Source: Bacteroidota bacterium
GTDB taxonomy: Bacteria > Bacteroidota > Bacteroidia > Chitinophagales > Chitinophagaceae
Assembly (NCBI GenBank): GCA_018268085.1
Contig: JAFDXE010000034.1
Span: 1-45,652 of the forward strand
Direction of reading: 5' to 3'
Length of the DNA: 45,652 bases
Shown one piece after another: positions 35,153-45,002 of the stretch. Under the pieces are notes generated by a model. It was not told where the DNA came from. It ran no database searches and saw only the letters and a program-made list of their open reading frames with translations. The translations under genes and the position numbers were made by a program. Numbering within the stretch: position 1 is the first letter of the stretch; every line of letters starts with the position of its first letter.

Positions 35153-36256
35153 TTATTGCCGGTCACGAACGGGCTCAACATGATCCGGTAATTTGCCCGG
35201 CACATAATACATCGGCGGACCAAATCTTGGATCACGGATAAAACTACTGTCTGTAAGCGTGTATAAAAAATATACAATATCGTTTTTTTCTTTCTTGCTG
35301 AGTGTGATTCTTTCTTTTAAAGAACTATCGAGTGTTGGTTGCTCTGTAACGATGCCGGTTCTGTAATGCTCAACAACCTGGTACAAACTAAAAATATGTC
35401 CGTCGTGCATATACGGAAAACTCAATTGCACATTCCGTAGCGTTGGTACTTTAAATTTCAATGAGTCTTTCGGGTCGCCTGTTATTTTTTGCCTGCCGAT
35501 ATCATTAAACCTGTTCAATGGCATTCCGTTGTTGCGGTAACTGTTGTCGGTAAATAATGGTTCTTTATGACAACCGGTGCATTTTTGTTTGAACACATTG
35601 TATCCATTTTGTTCGTAAGGATTGAATGTAGCTTCGCCCCGCATCACTTTATCATATTTACTGTTGCAGCTTATTAATGTGCCGGTATATTGGGCAATGG
35701 CTTTTAACATGCGCTGGCTGGTAATTGCCGGATCTCCAAATGCCGCCTTGAACATCGGCGGATAAGAAGGATCTTTTTTTAATTTATACAGGATGCTGTC
35801 CAGTGTTTCACCCATTTCATTTTCTGCAGTTAAGGGATTCAACGGTTGTACTTCTATGTGATTAACGCCTCCATCCCAGTGCATATTCGTCATCCATGCA
35901 AGATTCAATAAAGCAGGTGCATTGCGGGTGCTTAAGGTATTGTTTACGCCATGACTAAGATCGTGATCGTAAGTGGCAAAGGCTGCAAACTGCTGGTGAC
36001 AACTTGCGCAGCTTACCTGTCCGTCTTTACTCAGGTTGCCGTCATAAAATAATTTCTTACCCAACTGGAATCCTTCTTCAGTAAGTTTATTCTTTGCCCA
36101 GATATTCGTCGGAGGTTTCGGCCAGCCATCTGGGATCTTAAATGCTAACGGTGTTGGTTTATAAGGTCCATACCCGTCGTTATTAACAGCGCTTATAAAT
36201 AACAATGCTGCTGCTATCAATGTAACTAATGCTATGATGAACTTTATCTTCAACAA
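35153..36256 (-). CDS. MauG/MbnH-like di-haem cytochrome c peroxidase family protein
   Basis: 367 residues with an N-terminal membrane-targeting segment (about 5-23). Two c-type haem sites are present, C83-ASC86-H87 and C226-TGC229-H230, as in the bacterial peroxidase/MauG family. The block VPTLRNVQLSFPYMHDGH is conserved in MauG-like enzymes. It follows the MbnP-like gene by three bases, so the pair matches the MbnP/MbnH metallo-mystery type, where the di-haem enzyme converts a tryptophan of its partner to kynurenine. Peroxidase activity is an alternative. Confidence 0.88.
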   Translation of the reverse strand: MLKIKFIIALVTLIAAALLFISAVNNDGYGPYKPTPLAFKIPDGWPKPPTNIWAKNKLTEEGFQLGKKLFYDGNLSKDGQVSCASCHQQFAAFATYDHDLSHGVNNTLSTRNAPALLNLAWMTNMHWDGGVNHIEVQPLNPLTAENEMGETLDSILYKLKKDPSYPPMFKAAFGDPAITSQRMLKAIAQYTGTLISCNSKYDKVMRGEATFNPYEQNGYNVFKQKCTGCHKEPLFTDNSYRNNGMPLNRFNDIGRQKITGDPKDSLKFKVPTLRNVQLSFPYMHDGHIFSLYQVVEHYRTGIVTEQPTLDSSLKERITLSKKEKNDIVYFLYTLTDSSFIRDPRFGPPMYYVPGKLPDHVEPVRDRQ

Positions 36257-36259
36257 AAA

Positions 36260-37018
36260 CTATTTTACTTCTTTGATGGAAAATAAACCGGAAAAATTCG
36301 AGGCAATTTTTTTCGACAATGCCCCCATTGTTGTACACAAAGGAGATTCACTGATTTTAATGGCCGCTGCATTGTTCCAGTAATGATCAAGATTCATTTC
36401 AATGATCAGCTCTGTGCTGTTGCCTTCACTTATTTTTATTTCATGTCCGGCAGCAGTTGAAAGTTTAATGGGCGTAATCACATTGTACGGTCCTTTGTAT
36501 CCGCCGATATGGTGTTCAATTCTTTGCAGATCTGCATTGGAAGCAGGTGAACTTCCTTCCATTTTAAACATTACATAACCGCTGTTCCATGTCCAGAACA
36601 TATCATTCATTGGATCGAGTGCACCACTTTGTGCACCACTGCAGTTGCGGGCACTATCTACACCTAATAAAAATTCTATGTTTTGATAAGTGCCTGCTGC
36701 AAGCTGAATCTCGAAACTGTTGATGCTTTCTTCCGAGGCATTGACCAGGTGGTACGGATCATTTTCCGTAACCTGTGCAGAACCGGGAACGGAAAAATTA
36801 CTTACGTAATATTTTAATTTATTTACGGAGTATGTTTCGCCAAATGGATTTGTGTACACAGAATCTCTCAATACAATATCTTTCCCGTTTGCAGTTTGAA
36901 CAAAAGTTACTTTTAAAGTGCCACGTTTCACAGGTTGTGCAAAAGAGAAGCTGCACATGCAGAAAAGTATCATTGCAAATAACCCGTACATTTTTTTATG
37001 GAGTAAAAATTTATTCAT
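36260..37018 (-). CDS. MbnP-like exported protein (partner of the di-haem enzyme)
   Basis: 252 residues. A signal peptide ends near SFSFAQ (about residue 28). The mature domain is beta-rich with the family block LLGVDSARNCSGAQSG and the aromatic motif MFWTWNSGYVMFKMEG (Trp142 and Trp144). In the methanotroph MbnP a tryptophan is oxidised and the product binds copper; the equivalent Trp here would be in this motif, by inference. The gene overlaps arfB by eight bases (ATGAATAA) and the di-haem gene follows three bases downstream. Confidence 0.85.
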   Translation of the reverse strand: MNKFLLHKKMYGLFAMILFCMCSFSFAQPVKRGTLKVTFVQTANGKDIVLRDSVYTNPFGETYSVNKLKYYVSNFSVPGSAQVTENDPYHLVNASEESINSFEIQLAAGTYQNIEFLLGVDSARNCSGAQSGALDPMNDMFWTWNSGYVMFKMEGSSPASNADLQRIEHHIGGYKGPYNVITPIKLSTAAGHEIKISEGNSTELIIEMNLDHYWNNAAAIKISESPLCTTMGALSKKIASNFSGLFSIKEVK

Positions 37019-37412
37019 GAACAGAAACTTTTTTTCTTGATTGTTTTATCTCACCTGCTTTCTTTTTTGATGCCAGTCGTTTTTCTTTTATTGCTGCAGC
37101 AGGTTTAGTAGCTTTTCTTTTCTTGTTAATTTTTAATGCATTGTGTACAAGAAGGTTCATTTTTTTAACTACCCGTTGCTTATTACCCAACTGCGTTCTG
37201 TCTTCCTGGCTTTTCACCAAGAGGTATCCATCGGCATTTACCCTGTTCAATAATTTTTCAGTGATGCGTTTTTTTTCTTCATCGGTAAACAACTGTGAAC
37301 CTGTTATATGCCAATATCCTTCCACCATGGTTTCTACTTTGTTTACGTTTTGACCACCTTTACCGCCACTCCTGGCAGTCTTAAACTTTATTTCTGAACT
37401 TATATCCTGCAT
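37011..37412 (-). CDS. arfB: Alternative ribosome-rescue factor ArfB (release factor-like)
   Basis: 133 residues from ATG 37412, chosen because GAGGGG lies just upstream and the frame before it resembles no protein. The GGQ loop reads SGGKGGQNVNKVET, which hydrolyses peptidyl-tRNA. A strongly basic tail (KKRKATKPAAAIKEKRLASK and KQSRKKVSVHE) enters the mRNA channel of stalled ribosomes. It starts a short operon: its stop overlaps the MbnP-like start. A housekeeping gene leading a metal-protein pair is unusual and may be chance. Confidence 0.9.
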   Translation of the reverse strand: MQDISSEIKFKTARSGGKGGQNVNKVETMVEGYWHITGSQLFTDEEKKRITEKLLNRVNADGYLLVKSQEDRTQLGNKQRVVKKMNLLVHNALKINKKRKATKPAAAIKEKRLASKKKAGEIKQSRKKVSVHE

Positions 37413-37525
37413 CCCCTCAAATTTACCAATAAAACCCTTGATTTTGCGGCGTTTAGGCACATTAGTGAGGTTAATATTTCGGAAGTAGGGAATTTTTCTA
37501 CATTTTTGCATGAAAAGAGAGACCA

Positions 37526-38281
37526 ATGCAGCAGGGCATTTATCATTCATTAACAGAGCGCAAGCGGCAGAATAAAAAATCATTTGCCGTATTGATCGAT
37601 CCCGACAAAGTGAATGATAGCAGCATGGAGCAACTCATTCCACTGGTTGTTGATGCCAAAGTGGATTACCTGCTGGTAGGTGGAAGCCTGGTGATCTCTA
37701 ACTATCTCGATGAATGTGTTCAACTGATTAAAAAAAACTGTGATATTCCTGTAATACTTTTTCCGGGAAGTCCATCACAGGTTAGCCGCTATGCTGATGC
37801 ATTGTTATACCTTTCCCTCATCAGTGGTCGCAATCCCGAATTGCTCATCGGTCAACATGTTGTATCTGCTCCGGTTGTAAAACAAAGCGGGTTGGAAATT
37901 ATGTCAACCGGGTACATGGTTATAGATGGTGGTGCGCCAACAACCGTTTCTTATATCAGCAATGCCAGTCCGCTGCCTGCCGACAAAAATGAAATTGCCA
38001 TGTGTACTGCCATGGCCGGTGAAATGCTGGGCATGAAACTCATTTATATGGATGCGGGTAGTGGTGCCCGTAAGGCCATTTCAGAATCGATGATTGAAAA
38101 AGTAGCTTCCTGTATAGAAGTGCCGCTGATTGTTGGCGGTGGTATAACCGATCCGGAAAAAGCATATCTCAATTGCAGGGCCGGAGCCGATGTTGTTGTG
38201 GTTGGTAACGCCATCGAAAAAGATGCCTCACTCATTAAAGAAATTGCCGCTGCTATTCATAGTGTGCCGGTAAAGCTGTAG
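37526..38281 (+). CDS. Geranylgeranylglyceryl/heptaprenylglyceryl phosphate synthase
   Basis: 251 residues, a TIM-barrel protein matching the bacteroidete group of GGGP synthases. Motifs: FAVLIDPDKVN near the start (metal and glycerol-1-phosphate side), LVGGSL, ILFPGSPSQVS, LIYMDAGSGA, PLIVGGGITDPEK and VVGNAIEKD (phosphate site). It joins a prenyl diphosphate to sn-glycerol-1-phosphate to make an ether lipid precursor. It is divergent from arfB, with 113 bases between. The palindrome TATTTCCGGGAAATA follows the stop. Confidence 0.93.
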   Translation: MQQGIYHSLTERKRQNKKSFAVLIDPDKVNDSSMEQLIPLVVDAKVDYLLVGGSLVISNYLDECVQLIKKNCDIPVILFPGSPSQVSRYADALLYLSLISGRNPELLIGQHVVSAPVVKQSGLEIMSTGYMVIDGGAPTTVSYISNASPLPADKNEIAMCTAMAGEMLGMKLIYMDAGSGARKAISESMIEKVASCIEVPLIVGGGITDPEKAYLNCRAGADVVVVGNAIEKDASLIKEIAAAIHSVPVKL

Positions 38282-38369
38282 TATTTCCGGGAAATAAGAA
38301 ATTCAAAATATATAATAAAGAATCAAAAACAAAGCTCCGGTTCAAATTGGCTTTTTGCATTTAATAATA

Positions 38370-38480
38370 ATCAGTGGTAGTAATTTGCTGATGAGGTAAT
38401 AGTCGATCTTATTGTCACAATTTGTGTTTTTCTGTATTCTTTGAGGCAAATCTTTGTGAACCTCCGTGACGAACTTCATT
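38370..38480. repeat. Decayed CTTTGTG-type intergenic repeat
   Basis: Between the GGGP synthase and M28 genes lies TTTGTGTTTTTCTGTATTC followed by CTTTGTGAACCTCCGTGAC-type text, with the word AATCAGTGG at 38369-38377 to its left. It resembles the CACAAAG fragments at 24141-24250 in opposite orientation. No gene is present in this gap. Confidence 0.55.
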
Positions 38481-38523
38481 ACCTCTGTGGATTTAAAAAA
38501 GACAAATTCTTTTGCTTGCCTTA

Positions 38524-39807
38524 TCAATTCAACTTCGCTATCCTTGTAGGTGTATCTTTTCCACTTACGATTGTTTTGCTACTGATGGCAATAGCCTTAA
38601 TGATCTCTGCCATATTATTCATATCCAGCGTTTCAATTTCATCATCTACGGTATGATAATATTTCTCACTATCCATTTTTGATGTACTGATCGTATGTGC
38701 AGGTACACCCAATGCCGCCAGTGTTGCATTGTCTGAACGATAGAATAATTGTTGTTTAGGATAAGGATCCGGTTCAAAATGAAAATTACTTCCCGTTAAG
38801 TTTGATTGCAGAATTTTTCCGAAATCAGATTTTTCATAACCGGTTATGTATGTACTGTTTTTCCCCCACATACTTTCCGTTCCGATCATTTCAATATTAA
38901 ACATGGCAACCGTTTTATCAGCATTCAATTGCTGGCTGAAATACCGGCTGCCAAACCCACCCGATTCTTCTGATGTAAAAGCAACAAAAATTAATGTGCG
39001 TTCATTGTCTTTTATTTTGCTGAAGTAATTAGCGAGCATGATCACAGCCGTGGTGCCGGCTGCATCGTCATTGGCGCCGTTAAATATTGAATCCATTTCA
39101 GCATTGGGTTTACCTGTTCCAAGATGATCATAATGGCCGGAGAACACAACCATTTCATCATTTTTTGATTTTCCAGGAATGCAACCCACAACATTATTGA
39201 GTTCAACAGTTGTTACTTCATTTACGATGTTGAAATTGTAAGTGGAAGCGGATGAAAGATCAGTTAAAACAAAAATTAAATTAAAATTCATTTCAAAAGG
39301 ATCCCTGCGCAGGTATTTTAATTTACCAAATCCGCCGGCCAGTGACAGTGGAACCAACACAATTGTATTTTTCCCATCCTGCATAATTTTCTTCGCATTG
39401 TTCAATACGTTTCCGGTATCCATAACAACAACCCGGTAATTGCTTTTTTCATTTATACTCAGGGAAGATTTTGTACTAACGCACATAATGCTGTCTTTGG
39501 AAATGATATGCTCGTTTATACTTCCTTCTGCAGAAATCATTTTTGCTTTTACCACATTAAATGTTTGTAGATAAGAGGTTAACCCGGGTAAAAATTGCAA
39601 GCCTGCTTTTTTAAATTCATCATTAATAAATGCCGAAGCCTTACCACCACCCGGTGTAGCTGGTTTTCTTCCCTGCATGTCGTCGGCTGAAAGAATGCGT
39701 TCAATGCGTTCCACTTCCGTTGCATTGATGAGCTTATCAATTTCCTGGGCTGAGATTGAATGAGCCATTAATGAAGCAACGAAAAAAAATATCAATTTCT
39801 TTATCAT
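38524..39807 (-). CDS. Exported M28 family metallopeptidase
   Basis: 427 residues with a signal peptide (ends near SISAQ). The M28 zinc site is visible: SGHYDHLG (His and Asp), GANDDAAGT (bridging Asp), EESGGFGS (Glu ligand and catalytic Glu), MFNIEMIG, with a C-terminal His in YYHTVDDEIET. It cleaves N-terminal residues from peptides outside the cytoplasm. The ATG overlaps the stop of the T9SS gene by four bases (ATGA), so the two are translated together. Confidence 0.93.
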   Translation of the reverse strand: MIKKLIFFFVASLMAHSISAQEIDKLINATEVERIERILSADDMQGRKPATPGGGKASAFINDEFKKAGLQFLPGLTSYLQTFNVVKAKMISAEGSINEHIISKDSIMCVSTKSSLSINEKSNYRVVVMDTGNVLNNAKKIMQDGKNTIVLVPLSLAGGFGKLKYLRRDPFEMNFNLIFVLTDLSSASTYNFNIVNEVTTVELNNVVGCIPGKSKNDEMVVFSGHYDHLGTGKPNAEMDSIFNGANDDAAGTTAVIMLANYFSKIKDNERTLIFVAFTSEESGGFGSRYFSQQLNADKTVAMFNIEMIGTESMWGKNSTYITGYEKSDFGKILQSNLTGSNFHFEPDPYPKQQLFYRSDNATLAALGVPAHTISTSKMDSEKYYHTVDDEIETLDMNNMAEIIKAIAISSKTIVSGKDTPTRIAKLN

Positions 39808-42800
39808 CTAACAATTAATTTTTTTACCTCGTTCAGTTTACTGCCTGTTATTTTAATACTGTATATTCCTTTCGGAACATTCTCCAAATTGATAAAAGCA
39901 GATGACTGGTTTGTAGTGATCGTCTTTACCAACTGTCCACCCTGATTATATATAAACACAAATACATTACCAGCATTTAAAGGCAGGTAAAGCCATACTT
40001 TATCTGTTGCAGGGTTTGGCATTAACACAGTTTCAGCCGTTGCATTAAAATAAACTCTTTCAATCGTTGAATAACTAATCTTATTGTCCGTGTCAATCAT
40101 TTTTAAACGATAATAGTTAACACTTTTCGCAGGATTGTAATCCGTTTCATTGTATTGAATGGGTTGCAGACTTATACCCGCAGCATTTTTTCTGGTTATC
40201 TCACTCCATGTATTTGCATTCAAAGATCTTTCAATGATAAAATATTTGCTGTTGATTTCTTGTTCTGTAGTCCAGTTTAGTTTTACAATTTTATCTTCCT
40301 TCCTTGCCGTAAAGTTTGTAAACTTTACCGGAATGATGCCACTTGTTGCCGCAGAAAATGTAAATGGGCTGAATGTTGAAACGCCGGTTACGGAAACTTT
40401 TCCAGAAGTAGCAGAGTTGGCCGGATCAGCAGTACCTGCGAGATCGTTCCAGTCTGTTCCGTCAAAATGAGCAATGCGAATTTGCGATGGATCATAGAAT
40501 ACACTATTGGCATCTGTGTAATTAAAATCCATATCAACAGTTCCTCCAGGTATTGCCTGGTTAACATCCCAATACTCCTCAATACTTACACGATAGCCGG
40601 GGAAAGTAGCAAGCGTTGCCGGATCGATAGTAAGATTTGGAAAATTGGTAAAGTGATATTGGGTTGTATATGTATTATTGCCGGAATAATTTGAAAGCCG
40701 TACCGGTGCATATTTACCAAGGTGTCCTATATGAAAAGTAAAATCTGAAGAACCATCTTTACTCATCACCCCATCCACATATGAAAGTGCAGATCCTGAA
40801 CCTTGGGGAACTGAAGCTGTATTTGCCAGGTTCATTTGATAACCCTGTCTCATCATAACTTTTCCATGTAAAAGATTTAGGCTACCCGTAATCGTTACAT
40901 TATTTGTAATTACAACACTATCGTAATTGGATGGGGGCATATCAATTGTAAAATCATTCACCGTAGAATTATTTGCAAACCTTAACTGGTCATAAGAGGG
41001 AATCATCCTGGCATATAAACCTATAGAAGTTCCGTTAGTTTTTAAAAAACCGACTCCCCAGTTGATTTCTGCATAATAGGTATCAGGTATAAATTTCAGT
41101 AACCCACCTGTCAGGGTCAATGTTGTTTGATCACTGAAAAGATAAAGGCCACTGTAGTTACAATTACCACCGAGATAAACATTGGTATTGGGTGAAACCA
41201 CAATATTCAAAGGATCAACGATATTATTGCGCCGGATAGCTCCAAGGTGCAGATCAGTTCCGTTGGTATTGATATATTGCGTTCCGGTTCCATTCATGAT
41301 AAATAATAACCTCCACGAATCGTTAGGTGCAGCAAATGTAGCACCGTTTAAAAATGTAACATTACCGCGTATATCCAATGCGGGCATATTGTAGTAAGCA
41401 ACAGGATATAATGGTCCTGTTCCATGAATACTGGCCACGCCGTCAAAAGTGAGGTCATTTCTGATCGTATCGATTCCTGCAATAAAATGTTTTATGCCAT
41501 TGGTAACTTTTAGATTGTAATAATTTGCTACAGGAATTTTTATAGTATCGGTTGTTGTTGTACCTGTTTGTGCAAAATCTACAGTCGTATTTGCGGCTAT
41601 TGTGCCGAGTATCGGCCATTTCTTATTTTGTATTGTCAGTGTGCTGTTTTGTTGCATATCCATCCTGCTTCGGGACGTAATAGAATCAGCACCCGGTAAA
41701 ATTGTAAAACTTATTGGGTTTATACCGTCACCCAACTTTATTTTTGTTTGTTCTGCATTTACATCCCATACACCCGAATAATTTGCATTGGCCTGGTCAA
41801 TGATATTAAACTCCTGGTATCCTTGTGTAAAACTTACCGGCGACGCTCCTGTTCCGTTAGGAGTTGTACTCCATGTTCCAGGATTTTGTAATCCGAGGTT
41901 GGCTTTTGTATTATAATATGATTTTGCAAAATGCCCTTCAATTGGCATTAAAACATCAGGACTGCCTCCTCCGCTATTAATAATATCTCCCGAGATCAGT
42001 GTACCCGTTACCGTTGTAGTGCTTGCAATACGCACATATACAGGGGTCGGCAATAACTGGCCTCCCGTATATGGAACAATTAAAGGGGCAGTAGAAAAAT
42101 TGCTGTTATCAATTGATATTTCAAATCCTGGAGGGGAAGTAATAGTAAGATTCCCAGCAGCAGGACTTAAGTTATAACCTGAAAGATAATATGATCTCGA
42201 TGAAGAAGCTATACCTTCAACCGTATTCATTCCTGTAATTAAGGGATCGGCAAAAAGAGCGGGCGATATACCTATGCCGCAAATATTATAGGTTGAAGTA
42301 CTATTCCTCGGTGAGGGCGGCAAGAGAGAAAAATCTGCAAGATTATCATCCGTATCCTGGCATCCATTATTGTTCCGGAACAAGGCTGAAAAATGATCCG
42401 GCATAGCAGGGGCGGCGCTAGTACCTTCATAACAATCAGCATAACCCCAGGAAACTTTATCAACTACATGTTCGGGATTGCTGCAAATGTTCTGCGTTGC
42501 TGAATTTGTTAAAGCAACTTCACCGGCGTAAATATCCATCCAGTTTAAATCGCTGATATAATAATCGCCAGTAACATTAATGCCATACATTTCAAATGGT
42601 CCGCAAATGAGAAAGTATTGTCCAGGGTTAATTGTAACTGCCGGAAGTGCGTTTGCATCCCAGGATGCGCTACTGCCGGTCCAGCAAGTTCCGCTGGAAC
42701 TACAATAACGAATCCACAAATAATAACCAGCGATATTAATGGGGTGATGGCCTTTATTAAACAGCTCAATATAACCTCTTCGGTATTGTGCAGTTCCAAC

Positions 42801-42908
42801 ACCAACATTTACTGTGGTATACACCTGGCTTATTACAAGACTGTCGCTGATGCCGAAGCTGGTAATTGAAATGCTTAATGCAACAAATAAAATTAGTATA
42901 GTTTTCAT
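39804..42908 (-). CDS. Secreted lamin-tail-domain protein with T9SS sorting domain
   Basis: 1034 residues, signal peptide at the start. An N-terminal lamin-tail domain (about 20-130: GYIELFNKGHHPINIAGYYLW) precedes a beta-sandwich region with GFEISIDNSNFSTAPLIVPY (about 230-330) and then a long beta-rich part with many Asn/Thr. A type A T9SS domain lies at about 961-1034 (LMPNPATDKVWLYLPL). It should be exported by T9SS. Role unknown; lamin-tail proteins are often surface nucleases or adhesins, but no nuclease site is evident. Confidence 0.87.
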   Translation of the reverse strand: MKTILILFVALSISITSFGISDSLVISQVYTTVNVGVGTAQYRRGYIELFNKGHHPINIAGYYLWIRYCSSSGTCWTGSSASWDANALPAVTINPGQYFLICGPFEMYGINVTGDYYISDLNWMDIYAGEVALTNSATQNICSNPEHVVDKVSWGYADCYEGTSAAPAMPDHFSALFRNNNGCQDTDDNLADFSLLPPSPRNSTSTYNICGIGISPALFADPLITGMNTVEGIASSSRSYYLSGYNLSPAAGNLTITSPPGFEISIDNSNFSTAPLIVPYTGGQLLPTPVYVRIASTTTVTGTLISGDIINSGGGSPDVLMPIEGHFAKSYYNTKANLGLQNPGTWSTTPNGTGASPVSFTQGYQEFNIIDQANANYSGVWDVNAEQTKIKLGDGINPISFTILPGADSITSRSRMDMQQNSTLTIQNKKWPILGTIAANTTVDFAQTGTTTTDTIKIPVANYYNLKVTNGIKHFIAGIDTIRNDLTFDGVASIHGTGPLYPVAYYNMPALDIRGNVTFLNGATFAAPNDSWRLLFIMNGTGTQYINTNGTDLHLGAIRRNNIVDPLNIVVSPNTNVYLGGNCNYSGLYLFSDQTTLTLTGGLLKFIPDTYYAEINWGVGFLKTNGTSIGLYARMIPSYDQLRFANNSTVNDFTIDMPPSNYDSVVITNNVTITGSLNLLHGKVMMRQGYQMNLANTASVPQGSGSALSYVDGVMSKDGSSDFTFHIGHLGKYAPVRLSNYSGNNTYTTQYHFTNFPNLTIDPATLATFPGYRVSIEEYWDVNQAIPGGTVDMDFNYTDANSVFYDPSQIRIAHFDGTDWNDLAGTADPANSATSGKVSVTGVSTFSPFTFSAATSGIIPVKFTNFTARKEDKIVKLNWTTEQEINSKYFIIERSLNANTWSEITRKNAAGISLQPIQYNETDYNPAKSVNYYRLKMIDTDNKISYSTIERVYFNATAETVLMPNPATDKVWLYLPLNAGNVFVFIYNQGGQLVKTITTNQSSAFINLENVPKGIYSIKITGSKLNEVKKLIVR

Positions 42909-43135
42909 ATCGCTAAAAAATTAATGATAAAAAATGGGAGAGTACCGCGACAGTCAACAGATTGGTTCTACCCTAAGGTAATGATTTTTCTTTTGGAAAT
43001 ATTTTCTCAATTAAATATTAGGTAGCGGAGAAATAAACCAGTGGGTAATTTGCGGAAGAAATGGTAGCAGAAGTTATTAATTCAAACTTTGGAGTACTTG
43101 CTTTACGAAAAGATATCCGGTGGGGAAGAAATACA

Positions 43136-43168
43136 AATGAATAGTGAAGATATTCTTCACTATTCATT
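43136..43168 (-). terminator. Perfect 15-bp hairpin after the LytR-type gene
   Basis: AATGAATAGTGAAGA (43136-43150) and TCTTCACTATTCATT (43154-43168) are perfect reverse complements with a TAT loop. It lies 9 bases beyond the stop of the regulator gene and on the minus strand is followed by a T-rich but not pure run, so it is a likely terminator. Confidence 0.65.
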
Positions 43169-43177
43169 AAATGTTTT

Positions 43178-43909
43178 TTATAAACTCATCATTTCTTTAA
43201 ACTTCACTGCCTGTCTTCTGCTGACTTCAATTTTTTCTCCGCCCTTTAAATCCAGTAACAGTCCCCCGTTGAAGTATGGTTCCACCTTGTCGATCATTCT
43301 CAGGTTTACAATATGTTTCCTGTTTGCACGGAAGAAAACTTTTTCATCCAGCCGGTCTTCCAATGCATTCAGTGATTTTAAGATCAGTGGTTTGTTGCTT
43401 GAAAAATACACTTTGGCATAGTTACCAACGCTTTCGAATAAACGCACTTCCGACAATTTTACAAACCAGCAACGTTCTCCATCTTTAACAAACACCTGGT
43501 CGGATTCGGTTAACAGCCCGCGGTGAACACCTGCAATGGTTGCTGCCATTTCTTTTTCTTCTGCCTGTTGCAATTTATGTAATGCATCTGCAAGGCGTTT
43601 TGGTTCTACCGGTTTCATCAGGTAATCCAATGCATTTACTTCAAATGCTTTTAATGCAAATTCATCATAGGCAGTTGTAAAAATCACATGCGGTGCTTTT
43701 TCCAGTTCGGTGAGCATATCGAATCCTGTTTTTCCGGGCATTTGTATGTCGAGGAAAATAAGATCGGGAGAAAGGCTTTCTATTTTTTCAATTCCTTCAT
43801 TGGCATTGGCAGCTTCCCCGATCACTTCTACTTCGGGAAAATCCTGTAGTAATTTTTTCAGCTCATTCCGGGCCAGTCTTTCGTCGTCAATAATAAGCGC
43901 TTTGTGCAT
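43178..43909 (-). CDS. LytTR-type response regulator
   Basis: 243 residues. The receiver has Asp8/Asp9, phospho-site Asp54 (IFLDIQMPGKTG), Thr79 and Lys99 (YLMKPVEPK). The C-terminal LytTR DNA-binding domain spans about 140-243 (RCWFVKLSEVRLFESVGNYA, RANRKHIVNLRMIDKVEPYF and GEKIEVSRRQAVKFKEMM). It follows the histidine kinase gene by ten bases. Target genes cannot be deduced. Confidence 0.95.
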   Translation of the reverse strand: MHKALIIDDERLARNELKKLLQDFPEVEVIGEAANANEGIEKIESLSPDLIFLDIQMPGKTGFDMLTELEKAPHVIFTTAYDEFALKAFEVNALDYLMKPVEPKRLADALHKLQQAEEKEMAATIAGVHRGLLTESDQVFVKDGERCWFVKLSEVRLFESVGNYAKVYFSSNKPLILKSLNALEDRLDEKVFFRANRKHIVNLRMIDKVEPYFNGGLLLDLKGGEKIEVSRRQAVKFKEMMSL

Positions 43910-43919
43910 TGTTCTGAGT

Positions 43920-45002
43920 TTATTGAGTTTCTAAATTTGCGTGTAATATTACAGTAGATACAGGCATCACAATCTTTGATTCAACCATTCCGCCTTCTAT
44001 ATCATAAATATAAAAATTGGCTTTGCCCTGGTATAGTAAGTTTAAGCGGTCCTGTGTACTTTTAATGCCGAAGCCATCCTGTTTATCTATGCGGCTTCCG
44101 TTAAGTTTACCGGAATTCTGTACAATCAATTCATGACGATTATTCTTCAGATCAGAAATGATGCGGATCATTCCACCATTTATTTGTTTGCTGATACCAT
44201 GTTTAATGGCATTCTCTACCAGTGTTTGCAACATCATCGGTGGAACAGGTTGCAGCAATGTATCTTCTGCTATTTGTAAATCGATCTGCAATCTTTCTTC
44301 AAAGCGCATGTGTTCCAGCGCCAGGTAATCCCGAACAATATCCAGTTCCTGTTGCAGCGGAACGGTTTCCATTTTTTCAGCCTGCATACTGCTGCGTAAA
44401 ATATTACTGAGTTCTGTGATGGCTGTTCTTGCTCTTTGCGGATTTTCGTCTACCAGTGCCCGTATGCTGTTGAGTGCATTAAAAATAAAATGCGGATTGA
44501 TATGCGATTTGATCGTTTTTAATTCAAGCGATTTTACCATGGCTTCCAGGCGCAGGGTATCAAGTTGTTGCCGCCTGTTGCTTTCGATATAATGATACAT
44601 GAAGTAGATAAGATTCCACACAAGTATCAGCCACAACGCATTAAAACTGCTTAAGAACAACCTGCCGGCTTTACTGTATTTCTGTAATCGTTCGGGGTTG
44701 TAGCCTATCAGTGAATCAACAGACTCTGATGTCATTCCCAGTAAAATGGCAAACACGATGGTAAGTAAGATGAAATAGGCGATCTGGGTTTTGAGCGGTT
44801 TCTCCAGTACTTTTAAAAAAAAGATATTGAGCCGCATGATATGGGTGATGATGATTCCCAGCACACAGGTAAGCACCAGGCTAAGGAAGTATTTGTCCCT
44901 TGGTGGTCCAACGAACGTGTACACAAAAAATACGCTGATGGCTACGTTCACCGACCAACCGATTATCTGGCACCACCAATATCTCGAAACTTTACTGAAC
45001 AT
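43920..45002 (-). CDS. LytS-type sensor histidine kinase
   Basis: 360 residues. Four hydrophobic segments (about 12-32, 38-60, 70-90 and 115-137) form the sensor. The His_kinase domain has the site SHINPHFIFNALNSI with His171, and the ATPase N-box MLQTLVENAIKHGIS with a later GFGIKSTQDRLNLLY. No extracellular domain of size is seen. It pairs with the LytTR regulator, the usual partner, in one operon. Confidence 0.94.
   Translation of the reverse strand: MFSKVSRYWWCQIIGWSVNVAISVFFVYTFVGPPRDKYFLSLVLTCVLGIIITHIMRLNIFFLKVLEKPLKTQIAYFILLTIVFAILLGMTSESVDSLIGYNPERLQKYSKAGRLFLSSFNALWLILVWNLIYFMYHYIESNRRQQLDTLRLEAMVKSLELKTIKSHINPHFIFNALNSIRALVDENPQRARTAITELSNILRSSMQAEKMETVPLQQELDIVRDYLALEHMRFEERLQIDLQIAEDTLLQPVPPMMLQTLVENAIKHGISKQINGGMIRIISDLKNNRHELIVQNSGKLNGSRIDKQDGFGIKSTQDRLNLLYQGKANFYIYDIEGGMVESKIVMPVSTVILHANLETQ

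Noticed and set aside
37413..37583. N-terminal extension of arfB to ATG 37583
   Set aside because: The extra 57 residues have no resemblance to the family and overlap the divergent GGGP synthase start; the GAGGGG-preceded ATG at 37412 fits the normal ArfB length.
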